The translations under genes were made by a program, and so were the position numbers. From NCBI GenBank assembly GCA_029204225.1, contig CM055101.1, forward strand, positions 31,873,683 to 31,937,682: 64,000 nt of DNA, written 5' to 3'. The notes beneath the pieces are model-generated. The model searched no databases, was not told the DNA's origin, and was given only the letters and a program-made list of their open reading frames with translations. Shown here piece by piece: positions 10,898 to 22,600 of this stretch (positions within the stretch are counted from its first letter, which is position 1; each line of letters opens with the position of its first letter). The DNA comes from Diphasiastrum complanatum. Lineage: Eukaryota; Streptophyta; Lycopodiopsida; Lycopodiales; Lycopodiaceae.

Positions 10898-11040
10898 AAG
10901 AGCATGGCTTCTTTGGTTACCGAGATAGTGATGTCTCATTCCTGTACTGGTTGGACAAATTGGTTGAAAGTAAGATCATTCCTCGGGAAGGTTATCAGCT
11001 GGTGCCAAAAGATATAATAGTCTCTGTTCCTTTGCCATAA

Positions 11041-11422
11041 GTCTCTTTGAAAATATGAATATTCACTTTTGAGTCGAAACCTTTTAGGGAAAGCATTGGT
11101 TGTCCGTGATGCTTATAATCTGAGAGTAAAAAAGAACTATGATGTGTATTTTAGTTTGTAAGCTTGACTGCATACTATATAAATACAACTATGTTTTTTT
11201 CCAAGAAATATCTAGTTTATTGAGTGCACTTGAGCTTTAAAGTTACATCGGCAAACTGCACTGGCTTGGAACATGTTTTGAAGGAATTTAAATTGTCTCA
11301 GCCCATTTCATTAGAATGGCAAAACATGAACTAGCGGTCAAGTGTTGAATCTAGAAAATGATACGAATAGATCGATCGTCTTCAAATTCTAAGCTCACTC
11401 ACATGAACTTAGCTAGACATGC
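11041..11422. other. downstream flank of PRISE pseudogene
   Basis: AT-rich sequence after the PRISE stop codon; probably former 3' untranslated region. No gene seen. Confidence 0.4.
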
Positions 11423-11782
11423 ATGATAAGAGTAAAAAATCATGAATCTTTTTCTCACTTTGCAGGTGTTGAGAGTTTTATTTCAATACTTTCGGATGTT
11501 AGTCTGAAACAATATGCTCTGACAACTCTATTTTGTGTTAATCAAAGTGCTATTGCTTTATCAGCCAACCCTAGATTTCATTCTAGGAGTAAGCACATTG
11601 AAATTAAGTATCACTATGTCAGAAGCAAAGTTCTCGACAAAGAGGTAAACTTGCAGTACTATCGAACGCAAGATATGACAGCGGATATGTTCACTAAAGC
11701 ACTAAGCTTGGATGCAACAGAAAGTTTTGTGCAGAACTAAGTTTGAAGGTCAAAGCATTCATGGATTCAGATTAAGGGGGAG
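11423..11782 (+). mobile_element. copia RNase H end and polypurine tract
   Basis: The frame at 11423-11740 carries the C-terminal copia RNase H: QSAIALSANPRFHSRSKHIE, then YHYVRSKVLDKEV and MFTKALS. It is followed by the polypurine tract AAGGGGGAG (11774-11782) and an LTR. The wording is almost the same as in the element at 57.3-59.8 kb (family D), so these are copies of one family. Everything upstream (gag, integrase, RT) is missing. Confidence 0.85.
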
Positions 11783-12309
11783 TGTTGGATATTATTCTAC
11801 CATTGGAGTGATTCATCCGAATAATCAATCTTTAATCTTCATCCACTTTATTATCCAGTTCTGCAGTTTTATTCGTGTTTATACATAGTCTGCAGAAATA
11901 CTCATAAATCGCTCAACAAGTGACTCAACATATCGAATATCATCTGACTTATCGACGACGTCGACGAAAGTCAAAGAAGTCGACCATGTTGAAGAACGAC
12001 AGTTATTGTTCCACTTGATATGAAGCTAAAGACTTGCCCTACTGCTTTGCAAGTAAATTTTCGGGAAGTCCTAACTGAATGGATGCCAGTGCATTACGGC
12101 CATTTACCAATTGTGACTGCCTGATTAGTTGTTCTACTGGATACGCGTTAGTATAAATAGTTGATCATCAAAGACTTCTTAGGTCTCTAGAAAGTTTCTT
12201 TCAGAGTTCTATTAGAGTATTGCTATTCGCGCATGTTTTATATAGCCCATGTAATTTCAAATATCATTTATAAAGACTTATCTTTAATAGAAACATCCTC
12301 TAATTGAAG

Positions 12310-12311
<2 letters not shown>
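11783..12311 (+). repeat. copia 3' LTR, right end unclear
   Basis: Begins TGTTGGATATTATTC immediately after the polypurine tract. A TATA motif (GTATAAATAG, about 12150) and a transcribed leader follow. The right end is not clear because a (TC)n tract is joined to it; no second LTR is present. Confidence 0.6.

Positions 12312-12383
<72 letters not shown>
12312..12383. repeat. (TC)n microsatellite, 72 bp
   Basis: Uninterrupted TC run at the end of the copia LTR region. Confidence 0.97.
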
Positions 12384-12385
<2 letters not shown>

Positions 12386-14300
12386 CCTAAAGTAATAATA
12401 AATAAAATAGCCATTACCTTACTATGAGTTTCTCTTTGATTACAAAACATTGCTACATGGTTGAGAGTACATTTCCAACTTAGAAAAGAGGAAACTGTTC
12501 AAGATATTAATACAATAAATAATGGTTACGACTACTCAGCTTGGATGAGTTTCTAAACATAGTTAATGATTTCTATCCCCATATAATTTATTGCATGAAA
12601 TGTTTAGATGAATGCTTTTTATCTAAGCACTTTTTCTAAAACAAAATACTTTACAAGCTTTACTTTTATGGTTTTTCTTAAGTTGCATGCTAACATTGTA
12701 TGTGTGATGTAGCTACAAATGAAGGACTATTGAAGTTGTATTCATAAAGCAATTGGGTAATATGTTGGGTGAAATGTGTTGATTGCGGTTCTTGCTAAAT
12801 CACAAAATTTCTTTAAAAAGTTATAACAAGTTTCTGAATATGAAAAATACTTCACGCTTGAAAAGATCTATGTGTCTACTTATGTATACATAATTGTGTT
12901 GCTACATGATACATGAAGGATTCTTTTGGACTTCATGATGTTACCAAAAAATTTATATGGCACTTATGTAGAGGGTAATGGTCGGATTCATGATATTTGC
13001 TCAAAACTAAGGTCATTGTTACTGAATCCTATGAAAATGGTTATGTACAATAAACTTGACAATGTTGAGAGTCTAATTGTAAATGAGCATGTAAATTGAC
13101 TTGTATTTGTAATATTGCAAAAGGAGGCTAAAGGTGGTTATTGATGGCTTGTATACTCAATTCAATTGGGCATGCAAATATAGAAGTGCTTTATGTCATC
13201 ATTTAAAGGTAATACTTATGTGTGTCCACCACTTTTTGCATGATGACTCATTTTTATGGCTGCATTCATTGGTGTTGCATGTACTCCTTCCTTCTCCTTT
13301 TGAGAGGAGATTCTTCTAGTTTCTTTATCTTAGCTTGATTTTCTTAGCATTTTCAACCCACGTGACATCTTGACATTGTGTGGCTTGCTTTGTAGTGTTT
13401 GGATTGGTTTATGTTTTATGTGACTGTTGTCTTGTGATGTTGTGCATGCTTGGATACTTGGTGATTGAAATCATCAAATGTTGATTGTGGATGGAAGTGG
13501 CTCAAGAACATAATTTGGGTTGTGTACTTACATGTGTTGTGTTTTTTATTTCTAAATTGTGGGCAATTGTGTGTTTGAGGTCCTGAACTATGCTCTTAAG
13601 ATTTGTGATGAATTTGTGATGACGTCTAAACTCTTTTAGCTCTTAAGATTGTAGCGGTTTTGTTTAAATAGGTATGCTCCTTGTAAGTTTCATTCTTATC
13701 ACTGTTAGTCGTCAAAGTCATTTGTTCACTTAACATTTCAAGCATATGTTTTTATATATATTGTCTTGGCTATGGTTCACTTTTTATAGCCATGGTGCTT
13801 GGCGTTCATGTGTTTGTTGATATGGCAATTGGCTTTGCCATTGGCTTGCCTAGTGAGTATTGGACCTGAACTTTTTGCTGTTGCATTGTCTTTGTTGGAT
13901 GTAACTTGGTGAGTGATTTCTTTGTTGTACTTTTAGTAGCATTGTTCTCTCTCGTTTTGTTGTGTGTATTTAATTTTGCCATGGTTGCAATCAATGTTGG
14001 TAGTGTATGAATTCATTGCTCGGATGGCCTTTGTTTGTTGTGTTGGTTGCTAATTTTGGTTTATTGCATCTAGCTAGTTGTGCAACTTATATGGTATCAC
14101 AGCCTATCGTGTTTATATTAGTAGCTTAAAACTTCCATTGTCTCCAATCAGTAATGTTTTCCTTCCAGGTTCATATCAACACTTGGAAAAGTTTGTGGTA
14201 CACCTATTGTTTTATGGCATTAATCCATGGTATGATTACTATCTGCAATTTTGTTCTAAAATTCCATGATATACGAAACAATATTCCCAGTTCAAAAAAA
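12384..14300. other. no gene recognised; T/G-rich strand
   Basis: No coding motif, LTR or repeat could be supported. From about 13350 to 14060 the plus strand is strongly rich in T and G and poor in C, with many TTGTG words. This could be a worn transposon or a former transcribed region. Confidence 0.5.
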
Positions 14301-14304
14301 CTTA

Positions 14305-14628
14305 AAATTCCATGGTAATTTGGGATATTTATATGTAAATTCCACTACTTTAATACCTTGGATATGGTCTGACATTGGTGAAGGCCTCTCCTTTTCTCCC
14401 CTTGCAATCAAGAGTTTAATCAGTTCTACAACAGAGGACATGCAAGAGAATAACTAATTGTAATTCCCTCGTGAAAGTCCATGGTATTTCTGGATATTAA
14501 TGTGTAAATTCCACTACTTTAATACCTTGGATCTGGTCTAATGTTGCTGAAAGGCCTCCTTTTCTCTCTTTGCAATCAAGAGTTCAACTCTTATCAGCTC
14601 CACAAAAGAGGACATGCAAGAGAATAAC
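14305..14628. repeat. tandem duplication, period about 170 bp
   Basis: Two direct copies, about 14305-14455 and 14475-14628, both contain CCATGGTA, GTAAATTCCACTACTTTAAT and GGACATGCAAGAGAATAAC. They differ by scattered substitutions and small indels. Confidence 0.85.
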
Positions 14629-16525
14629 TTCATGGGAGTAAAGAGCAATGCTCAATATTCTTTTGTGGTAAAAGCAGAATTTATTTTCAGAAATTGCATC
14701 CAAGAAATGTTTAAAAAATGCTGACTTCAATAAGTGCCTGTTACTTCTTATAAAAAAAAAAATTTATAGAATAGTTACATGAATACAAAGCTTGAGTTTT
14801 CTACTACATAAATCATCAATCTCAAAAGAATACTGTATTTATTATGCTATAGAAGGTTTGGATGATATGATATTGCATATCCTGGTTATACCTTGTGGAG
14901 GCCCAATTTCATACAATGTCCAGACAATCAAAATTATATATTTGTTTACAAGGTGCCTAGAGGTATGTCTAAAGTCTAAACACCGGCATTGGCATACAAT
15001 GGAGTGATCTCGTAAAAAATTAAAATCTGGACATTTTAAAGCTTAAGTAGACAGATGTATAAGAAATGCAGGTACGACATTTCTATTCTTTTGATGCTTC
15101 TTGAATTAAGCACTTCCTGATTAAATATGTCCCTTTTTCAATATAGTGTCTAGCTTCACCACTCTGCAAAAAATTTATGTCATAAAATGGCCTTCTTATG
15201 AACTAACGATGTAATGACATATGCTGGAATGCAAGTTCATAAAGTCAGCATTGTGTCCCTTAGAGCATAAGGATCATATGGCCCATTCCGTTGGGTTCCC
15301 TCTCCAGGCCTTAACAATCAGAGTGGGCCAGGCCCAGCTCATTCTATAATACACAGGAATGACATTTGTCTTTCAGTCTTGACAATTGAGATTGACTAGT
15401 TTAAACATTTATCAGGCTGTTTTTTACCACTGATTCTCCTGTGAAGTCTGGCGATACTTATGAGTGCAAGAACTCCCGTTGCTCTGCAGTTGTTACGAGT
15501 AACTTAAACATACACCAATGCACTTACTGGCCATTCCATATGACACATTCTACACTAACAGCTTGACCATGATGAGCTGAAAGGTGATGTCTGTAAACTA
15601 CCATTCGAGTCTATAAAACCAATCTTAATGTGTAGAATGATGCAAAACTGCACATGTCTTCAGTCAAAGATTGCCAAAGTCTGACTTTACAGTTCACCAG
15701 GCTGCTGGCTTCAAAGAACGAATGAGCTAACCTGATTGCATTTCAAATACACAGTTTCCGACACTTCATGACTTGATACAAGCAAGAAAATCAAGAAGTG
15801 CATTGCAAAAGGTGCCAGTACAGAATAATTGCAACAAGGAATATCACCAAACCATGCATCCACCCATCCAATAAAGAGGAATTATATAAAACTCAGAAAA
15901 TAACACTTACAGTTACCAAAAAGGGCATCATGATCAATATTAAAATTGAACTTAGCAATCTATCTAGAGAACAAAATAAAAATGCCTGTGTCCAGGAACG
16001 ATGACGCAAGCAAATGTAACAACACTATTTTGAATGATAGCCATAATCCACTCTCAACCTCATGAGCAAATAATATTCCTTTGCCTTCAAAGAGGATTAA
16101 AAACCTCCAATTTTTTTCGTTGACAATCATTCTGTCCTTGCTCAGTCTAGGATAGCACCCAATAAACGACAGTTGATACTGTAATCTAGGTGAAGACCTA
16201 TTGAAAAGCTCAATATACAGCAAGTGATTTATTGCAAAGGATAACACTGAATAAGAAGAGAACTGCTTCTAGCTCCCTACTTGTGATCAGTAAAATGTCT
16301 CAATGAACCATTCTGCAAGTATCGAGGGCTGCTCATCAAAACTGATTACTTTATCTGCACTATTGCAAATATTACTCTCCTCGAAGGCGGATTTGTGACG
16401 CATTGAAGAGTTGCCAATGCAATTCATGCAGAGCACCCTTCAATTTACTCAGAAAAAATAGTACAATAAAGATCAAGTTTAATGTAATACATCAGTACCA
16501 CAAAAAAAAGAATCCCCCGACTGTG
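14629..16525. other. downstream region of membrin, no other gene seen
   Basis: Minus-strand 3' flank of the membrin gene. A minus-strand AATAAA signal is the complement of 16228-16233, about 295 bp after the stop codon, and may mark the 3' end of the transcript. No other supported feature. Confidence 0.4.
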
Positions 16526-16687
16526 TCAATGTGTCCACCTCCAAAAAACAATAACTACTATGATCACAACAAACATACCCACATAAGAAACCCATTTGTC
16601 AATCCGATGTCGCTTCTCTATAATTCTCAAAAGCGAGTTTGATAGCCCCACCGTGTTTAGGATATCCAAAGCCTTCCGTTGAGCACT
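16526..16687 (-). CDS. MEMB: membrin exon 4, SNARE end and membrane anchor
   Basis: 162 nt after acceptor TTTTCAG: 53 codons then TGA at 16526-16528. Encodes [18 protein letters not shown], a basic stretch ([12 protein letters not shown]) and the hydrophobic tail segment, ending WRWTH. The frame is too short and spliced to appear as a long open frame. Confidence 0.93.
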   Translation of the reverse strand, partial: SAQRKALDILNTVGLSNSLLRIIEKRHRIDKWVSYVGMFVVIIVVIVFWRWTH

Positions 16688-19600
16688 CTGAAAAGTTTAA
16701 TCTACAAGGTCAGAGTAGTTTGCTAAAGTGCCAAAATTTCTCATTTCTTGAATGGAAAAAGACAATACTTTGCATCCATTCTCTCTAGCACAACAGATCC
16801 AAAACAACCTAGCACTCGGGTCACAATCTATAAAGTTTAATGATGCACTTAACAATAGTACCAGAAAATATCTCAAAGAGTCCACACTTAACAATAGTAC
16901 CAGAAAATATCTCAAAGATTCCATTTACAGTCATGCACATAATGACATCCAAGGCGTAAAGCATAACAATCCTAAGACCACCTCAAAAACTCAAAATATT
17001 TTCCAAACACATTCCTTGTTTGGAAGCAGTTATGCGTGGAAATCTCATGGAGAGAGCAGAAAAAACCACTTTACTTTCAAGCGCTCTCTCTGCTCTGCAT
17101 ATTTTGCAAGAACAGCTGCCCCAGTTGATAATGCATCCTCCAACATGTTCGACGAATTGCGAGTCGATCGAACTGCTACCTGCTCTGTATCAAAAATATC
17201 CAGTACACGAGCAGAGTCGCCATTCTGGAGGACAACATATGGCCAATGAACCAAATTTATGAAATTCAATAAACAACTTAAAAAAACAAAACAGTCAAAG
17301 GCTATATTTACAACTGTAACAGAAATTCCATATAAAACATTCTGCTCAAAACCTCTCTGCAATCCCCCATTTTTGGAAAAATAAAAAAAAGGCATTATTG
17401 CCATGGTCTTCCATCAAAGGTGCTTTATGTCAAGATTAAAAACAAGAATGGAGTTCCTAACATGAAATTATAGTTCCATTGAATCGCCCTACAAACATCT
17501 CGTATTGTTTGAATAGATTCAAAATTCTGCTTCTTAGAAAATTTTACTTATTAGATAAGAGATATAATGGTATACATGGTAACTATGAACCCTAATCAAT
17601 TGGGATCTCCTAAGATTCCAATCTTTTAGCAGTCTAACTTTATATATGTAGAATCCAATCGATCTGAATTATCAAACATGTAGGAGAAATCTGTACATCA
17701 ATGCATGTAAATATAAGTTATATACCAGAAATAGCCCCTAACTAGTATACCTTTAGGTACCCTAATCTTTAAAAGGTCCACTAAGGGACTCTAGATAGTA
17801 AATATAAGCTTATTATTTAGACGTTAAACATTCATTGATTATTCAGCTTAATATTTGGTATTGCTTGGGCTGTTCGTGGGAGAACCCTTTGCTAGCCATT
17901 CTTTGTGGGAAATTCCTTGAATGTGTCTTTTATAGTCATTTTTCTCCACACTCGGCAGATCTCCATTTTTTCTAGCAGATCTTTAGCGGACAATTACCAG
18001 AAGTTCTTCAACTAAATTTGGTGGCAGAAAAAAAAATTTCCTATCTTTTTGGTGGCTGTTTTGGAGGATGTTCTGGCAATACCCATTGCACTTTCTAGCA
18101 TCCTATTTGAAATAAGTTTTGGGACTTATTCATCAGCGTTTGTTTGCTGGCTTTTGACAATCTTTTGAGAGCTCATCACCCTATTTCAACTTCACTTGCT
18201 GGTTTTTCGTGGTAGTACCTACCATTCTTCCTAATGCCCTGTTTGGAGGCAATTTTGACACACATTTTATCAGCAATTGGTTGCTAGTTTTTGGCCTGTA
18301 TTCTAGCCATTGCATTGCCTTCTTTGCTGCTGCTGTTTGGCTATCTTGCTAATAATTTGGAGCAACACACCCACCTATTTTGGAGCAACATACCCACCCA
18401 TTTCCAGCACCCTACTTGGAGGTGATAATGACATATTTTTGCACACTCATTGGTTTTTAGGCTCTTTCTGCAGTACCATCGTCTTCAGGCTATTTTGCTG
18501 GTTTTTGGGGTAGCTTGGTGTTTCTCCTTTATCATTCCTCTCTGTTTATTGTGGTGCAACGACTTCTAAGTGTGTGTTGAAGAAGTGGTTGACACGTCTT
18601 CAATAATAGTAATGCCGTTTTCCTCTTAGGTGGTCCTGCTTATTCTCTTTGAGTGATATGTGTTTTTTACATGTGGTTCTTCTCCTTATATTATCAGTTG
18701 TCGATGCAGCTGCTTTTGAGAGTCCTCAGCGAGTGGTATCATCGATCTTGAGAGTGATACTAGTGTCATAGACATTGAGAATTGCTGAACTTGTAAACCT
18801 AGCTAAATAAATAAGACATGGTACATGGTTAGACTTGGGTCCAAGTTTTAAAGGCCCAAGATAATTTAGGCAAATTTTTTAGTACAAACTCGTGGGAGGC
18901 CTTCTTCCATGATGATGCCACATACCCACTTGAGTTTGGTAGCCCCCCATGCACATGTGCATGGGGGAGAACAAGTTAGTTTGCAACCAAGCATAGCATG
19001 CATGCAACATGCAAGATGCATGCATGAATATTTTGACACTTGGCAATTGCGTGCCAGTGATAGTACATACTCGAATTCTATTTAATAGAGTCTCCACGAG
19101 TTGGACAGTGTGTTGATTGGAATCATCTTCCATCTTCATCAATTTTCATTGTCTCCTTGATCTGAATATTTGTAGGAGGTCGCAGTTGGATCTGATCTGA
19201 TCTTTTACATGTTTCTCCCTCTCCTCTCATCAGATTTCGATGAGGACAGTTGCATACTGATCCTTGGAGGAGGGTGCTACTAGTCAAACCTATCTCACTT
19301 CGAATTTGGTGCAAATCTGAGCCAGGACAGCAATCAACCATTTGTGGGAGGGCGCTAGATCTGGTTTGCTTGTTCCTTCATTTCTCCTCAACTAACATTT
19401 CCTCTTCCTTAAAAAATTCCTTATCTAAGGAAGGAATCCAGGGAATCTCAGTTTAAGGTCATGTTCCTTCTCCCAAGTATCATTGTCCTCGGAACTTCCT
19501 TTCCAACGAACTAAGTGTCAGTTACCTGCCGGTTTCTGAGCCCATGTTGACATACATCAACAATGGCCTATGGTTCAGTAGGTACAAAGGATGATAGGTC

Positions 19601-22600
19601 CTCCAGCCGAACTAAGTCCTCCTGAGGCATTAAGTCATCCTTTCCACCAAGTCGTTCCTTTAAACGACTAATGTGAAAAACTAGATGTACCTTAATCCCT
19701 TGAGGAATTTCTAGCTGGTACGCATTCCGATGGAGTTTCTTTACTATACGGAATGGCCCTGCGTAACGAGGTGATAACTTAGGACATTTTCCAGTCCTTA
19801 GTACCTTAGAATCTTTTGGGCAATTAATGCATAGTTCAAGATGAATCTATGAAAAAACCCTGTAAAGCCCAAAAAGGACTTAACCTCCCGGATGGTTTTA
19901 GGAATAGGCCATTCAGGTACTTGTCGGACTTTATTTGGGTCAATTTCCAACCCATGGTCCGAAATAATGTGACCAAGGTATATAGAAGCTTTTCTGGAAG
20001 AACACACATTTGGATTCTTTGGCAAAAAGCTTCTCCTGTCTAAGTAACTTTAAGACAGTCCTGAGATGCTCCTCATGCTCCTCCAAGGTCTTACTATAGA
20101 TGAGAATATCATCTAAGTAGACTATTACGAACTTTCCCAGATATGGACGAAGAAGATCGTTCATCATCTGCTCGAAAGTCGCTGGAACATTTGTCAAGCC
20201 AAAAGGTAAAACCAGAAACTCATAATGGCCGTACCTAGTTCTAAACCCGGTTTTTTCAATATCCTCAGTTTTAATGCGAATCTGATAATACCCTGATCTC
20301 AAATCGATTTTGGTGAAGTGCTTTGCACCATGCAATCGATCAACCTGTTCATCCATTCCCGGCAAAGGATAACGGTTTTTTATTGTTAATTTATTCAACT
20401 TTTTAAAGTCCACACAAAGACGAGTGCCTCCGTCTTTTTTATCAACAAGGAGCACAGGTGCCCCCAGGGAGATTTACTAGGCCTAACATGGCCCATCTTA
20501 AGGTAATTTTGCAGTTGCCTATAATACCATGGTCAACACCCCTAGAGGGGGGAAGACCCTCTGAAAGCTGTTCAAGAAATACATCGTTAAATTCTTGTCT
20601 AAGTTTCCTAAAAATTTAACCTTCCGGCGAGTTTTCTTGTTTTAGGTTACTAGACATTAGTTCCATTTGGAGATTGTAAAATTGCAAACTACGTTCCACA
20701 TGGTAAGTAAAATCTTTTAACCAACATAAGTAAGAACTGCAATCCACAATACATTTAACAGTTTCCAAAGCAGAAAGCATATACGGAGTAGAAATATCAA
20801 CATTTCCATTTAATTCTATGAGTGAGCCGTTATGTAAGAACGACAAACTGTGTGTTACATAGTTTTTCTTCATAGACTCGTTCCTCTCATAGAACCACTC
20901 TTTACCAAGTATAACATCTACCCTATCTAGATTCATAATATGAAAGTCTAATTTATCCTTATAGGCTTGAATCTCTATTGGTAGACGTGGGACTATCCGG
21001 TCCCAAACTTGGCTTTTTGCTCCAGTTGCCAGCTTCACTGTGTATCGGTGGTCACTTTGCCTTGTTTCCACCTTTAGCTTCTGCAACAAATTAGCGTTAA
21101 TAAAATTATGTGTGGAACCATCGTCAAATTAAACAGTTACGGCTTGGTCACCCACAACCCCCTTCATCCGAATGAGGTCATGAGGGCCAAATACAGCCGT
21201 ATTAAAACAACAATGCTCACACACAGAATTTCCAGCAAAGAAAAGATCTACACTAGATATGCTAGAGTTACCTGGCGTCTTAAAACATGCCCCTTTAGCT
21301 TTCCGTTTCTTTGGACATTCCTTCGCGACATGACCTGGTTCCATGCAATTGAAGCACAGATTGTCGCTTTTGGCTTTCATGAAGGTTTCCTGGTCCAAGG
21401 TAGATCTTTTCTTCCTTTGCCTTATCTTTCGATTTCTTTGGAAAGAAAGGCCTCTTACCCTTTACGTCGGGCAAAACACCAGTCTCAGGCTTAGCCATCG
21501 TACGAGTATCATCGTAGATTCTGGCGAAGCGAACAGCATCCTCGAGGGTAAGAGGCTGGTTCCTCCTAACCTCTAGCTGGTAGTCTCTTGGCAACCCCTG
21601 CAACTTTACTAGCAAAGGATCTATTCTAGTTGCAAAACGAGAATAGACCTCTTGAAATTCTTGTAAATACTGATCCAGGGGCCGGTTCCCCATATGGATC
21701 GTTGCATACTGACGATAAAATTCAAAATCATCAAGAATAGGAAGGAAGGCCGCCTTAAAGGCCTTACAAAAATCCTCCCAATTCCTAGGAACTTCAGTCT
21801 TACCCCTTATATCTTGCCACCAAGTAAATGCTTTACCTCGCAGGTACATGACGGCGAGATTGATCTTGTTATCCTCGGATGAATCGTGCATGGAAAAGTG
21901 CGAATTCCATTGATCCAGCCATTGCAAGACCGCCTCCGGGGTTCTATCCTTCTTTGAGATCCTGCTGATCCCGACTGTGTTTTGCTTGCATATCCACAAT
22001 TTGTTGTTGTAGACTGTTAATAGCCAGCATCAAAGCATCAAGGTCTAAGACAGAGGCAGATACTGTAGCCTCATGAACAGGGGACATAGGTTGTGTGGTA
22101 GGAGTAGGCTCCATTTTTTGAGAGAGAAGAGAGGTGAATCAAGAAGAGATGATAGAAGAGAATCAAAAGCTACTCAAGGAAAGTAGATACAAGGCTACTC
22201 TTGCCGTCTCTTCACAAACCAAATGGTATTGTCCATGGCTGCCAAGAGGAATAAGAGAAAGCAAAGAGAAGGATGCACCCACACCTCCACCTCTTTTTAC
22301 AAAAAACAGATGCATAGGAGAGGTATGTCTCCCTCTCCATGCTATCCTTTTACCTGCCAAGTGGCCTTGCCTTGCCACCTAGCCTCCACCTCAGCCTTCA
22401 AGCCTTCTCCTAGCAATCTGCCAGGTGGCCTATAGCCCCTTCCCCCCTTCATTTTTTCTAGATTTCTTCAGACTGTCCATCGCTGGAAAACAGGGACAGG
22501 TCTAGAAAAAAACGTTTCAAATATGAAGGGAGGGCCTCGGTTTCACCAGCAAAGGATCAGAGAAGGAGCGGAACTAAAAAGCGCTGCTATCTGACAACTG

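Larger units (their letters stand above)
9114..11040 (+). pseudogene. PRISE-type progesterone 5-beta-reductase/iridoid synthase-like pseudogene
   Basis: Members of this short-chain dehydrogenase-like family reduce enone substrates with NADPH. A short first exon (9114-9146, MSKMFHWWQQP) ends at a GTAAGT donor; an 85-nt intron with a (TC)n tract follows; exon 2 starts at 9232. The NADPH-binding loop GVTGIVG and the family motif VYGVARRP are intact. Further matches are TGTKHYTGPFDYVG, LPYPNFYYVLED (family catalytic Tyr region), WSVHRPDLIFGFSP and GDTFSWKRLW. Three lesions kill it: a deletion with frame change near 9556, another near 9783-9790 and a TRIM insertion at 10202. The last coding piece (10903-11040, HGFFGYRDSDVSFLYWLDKL then a stop) resumes directly after the insertion. 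Confidence 0.85.
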
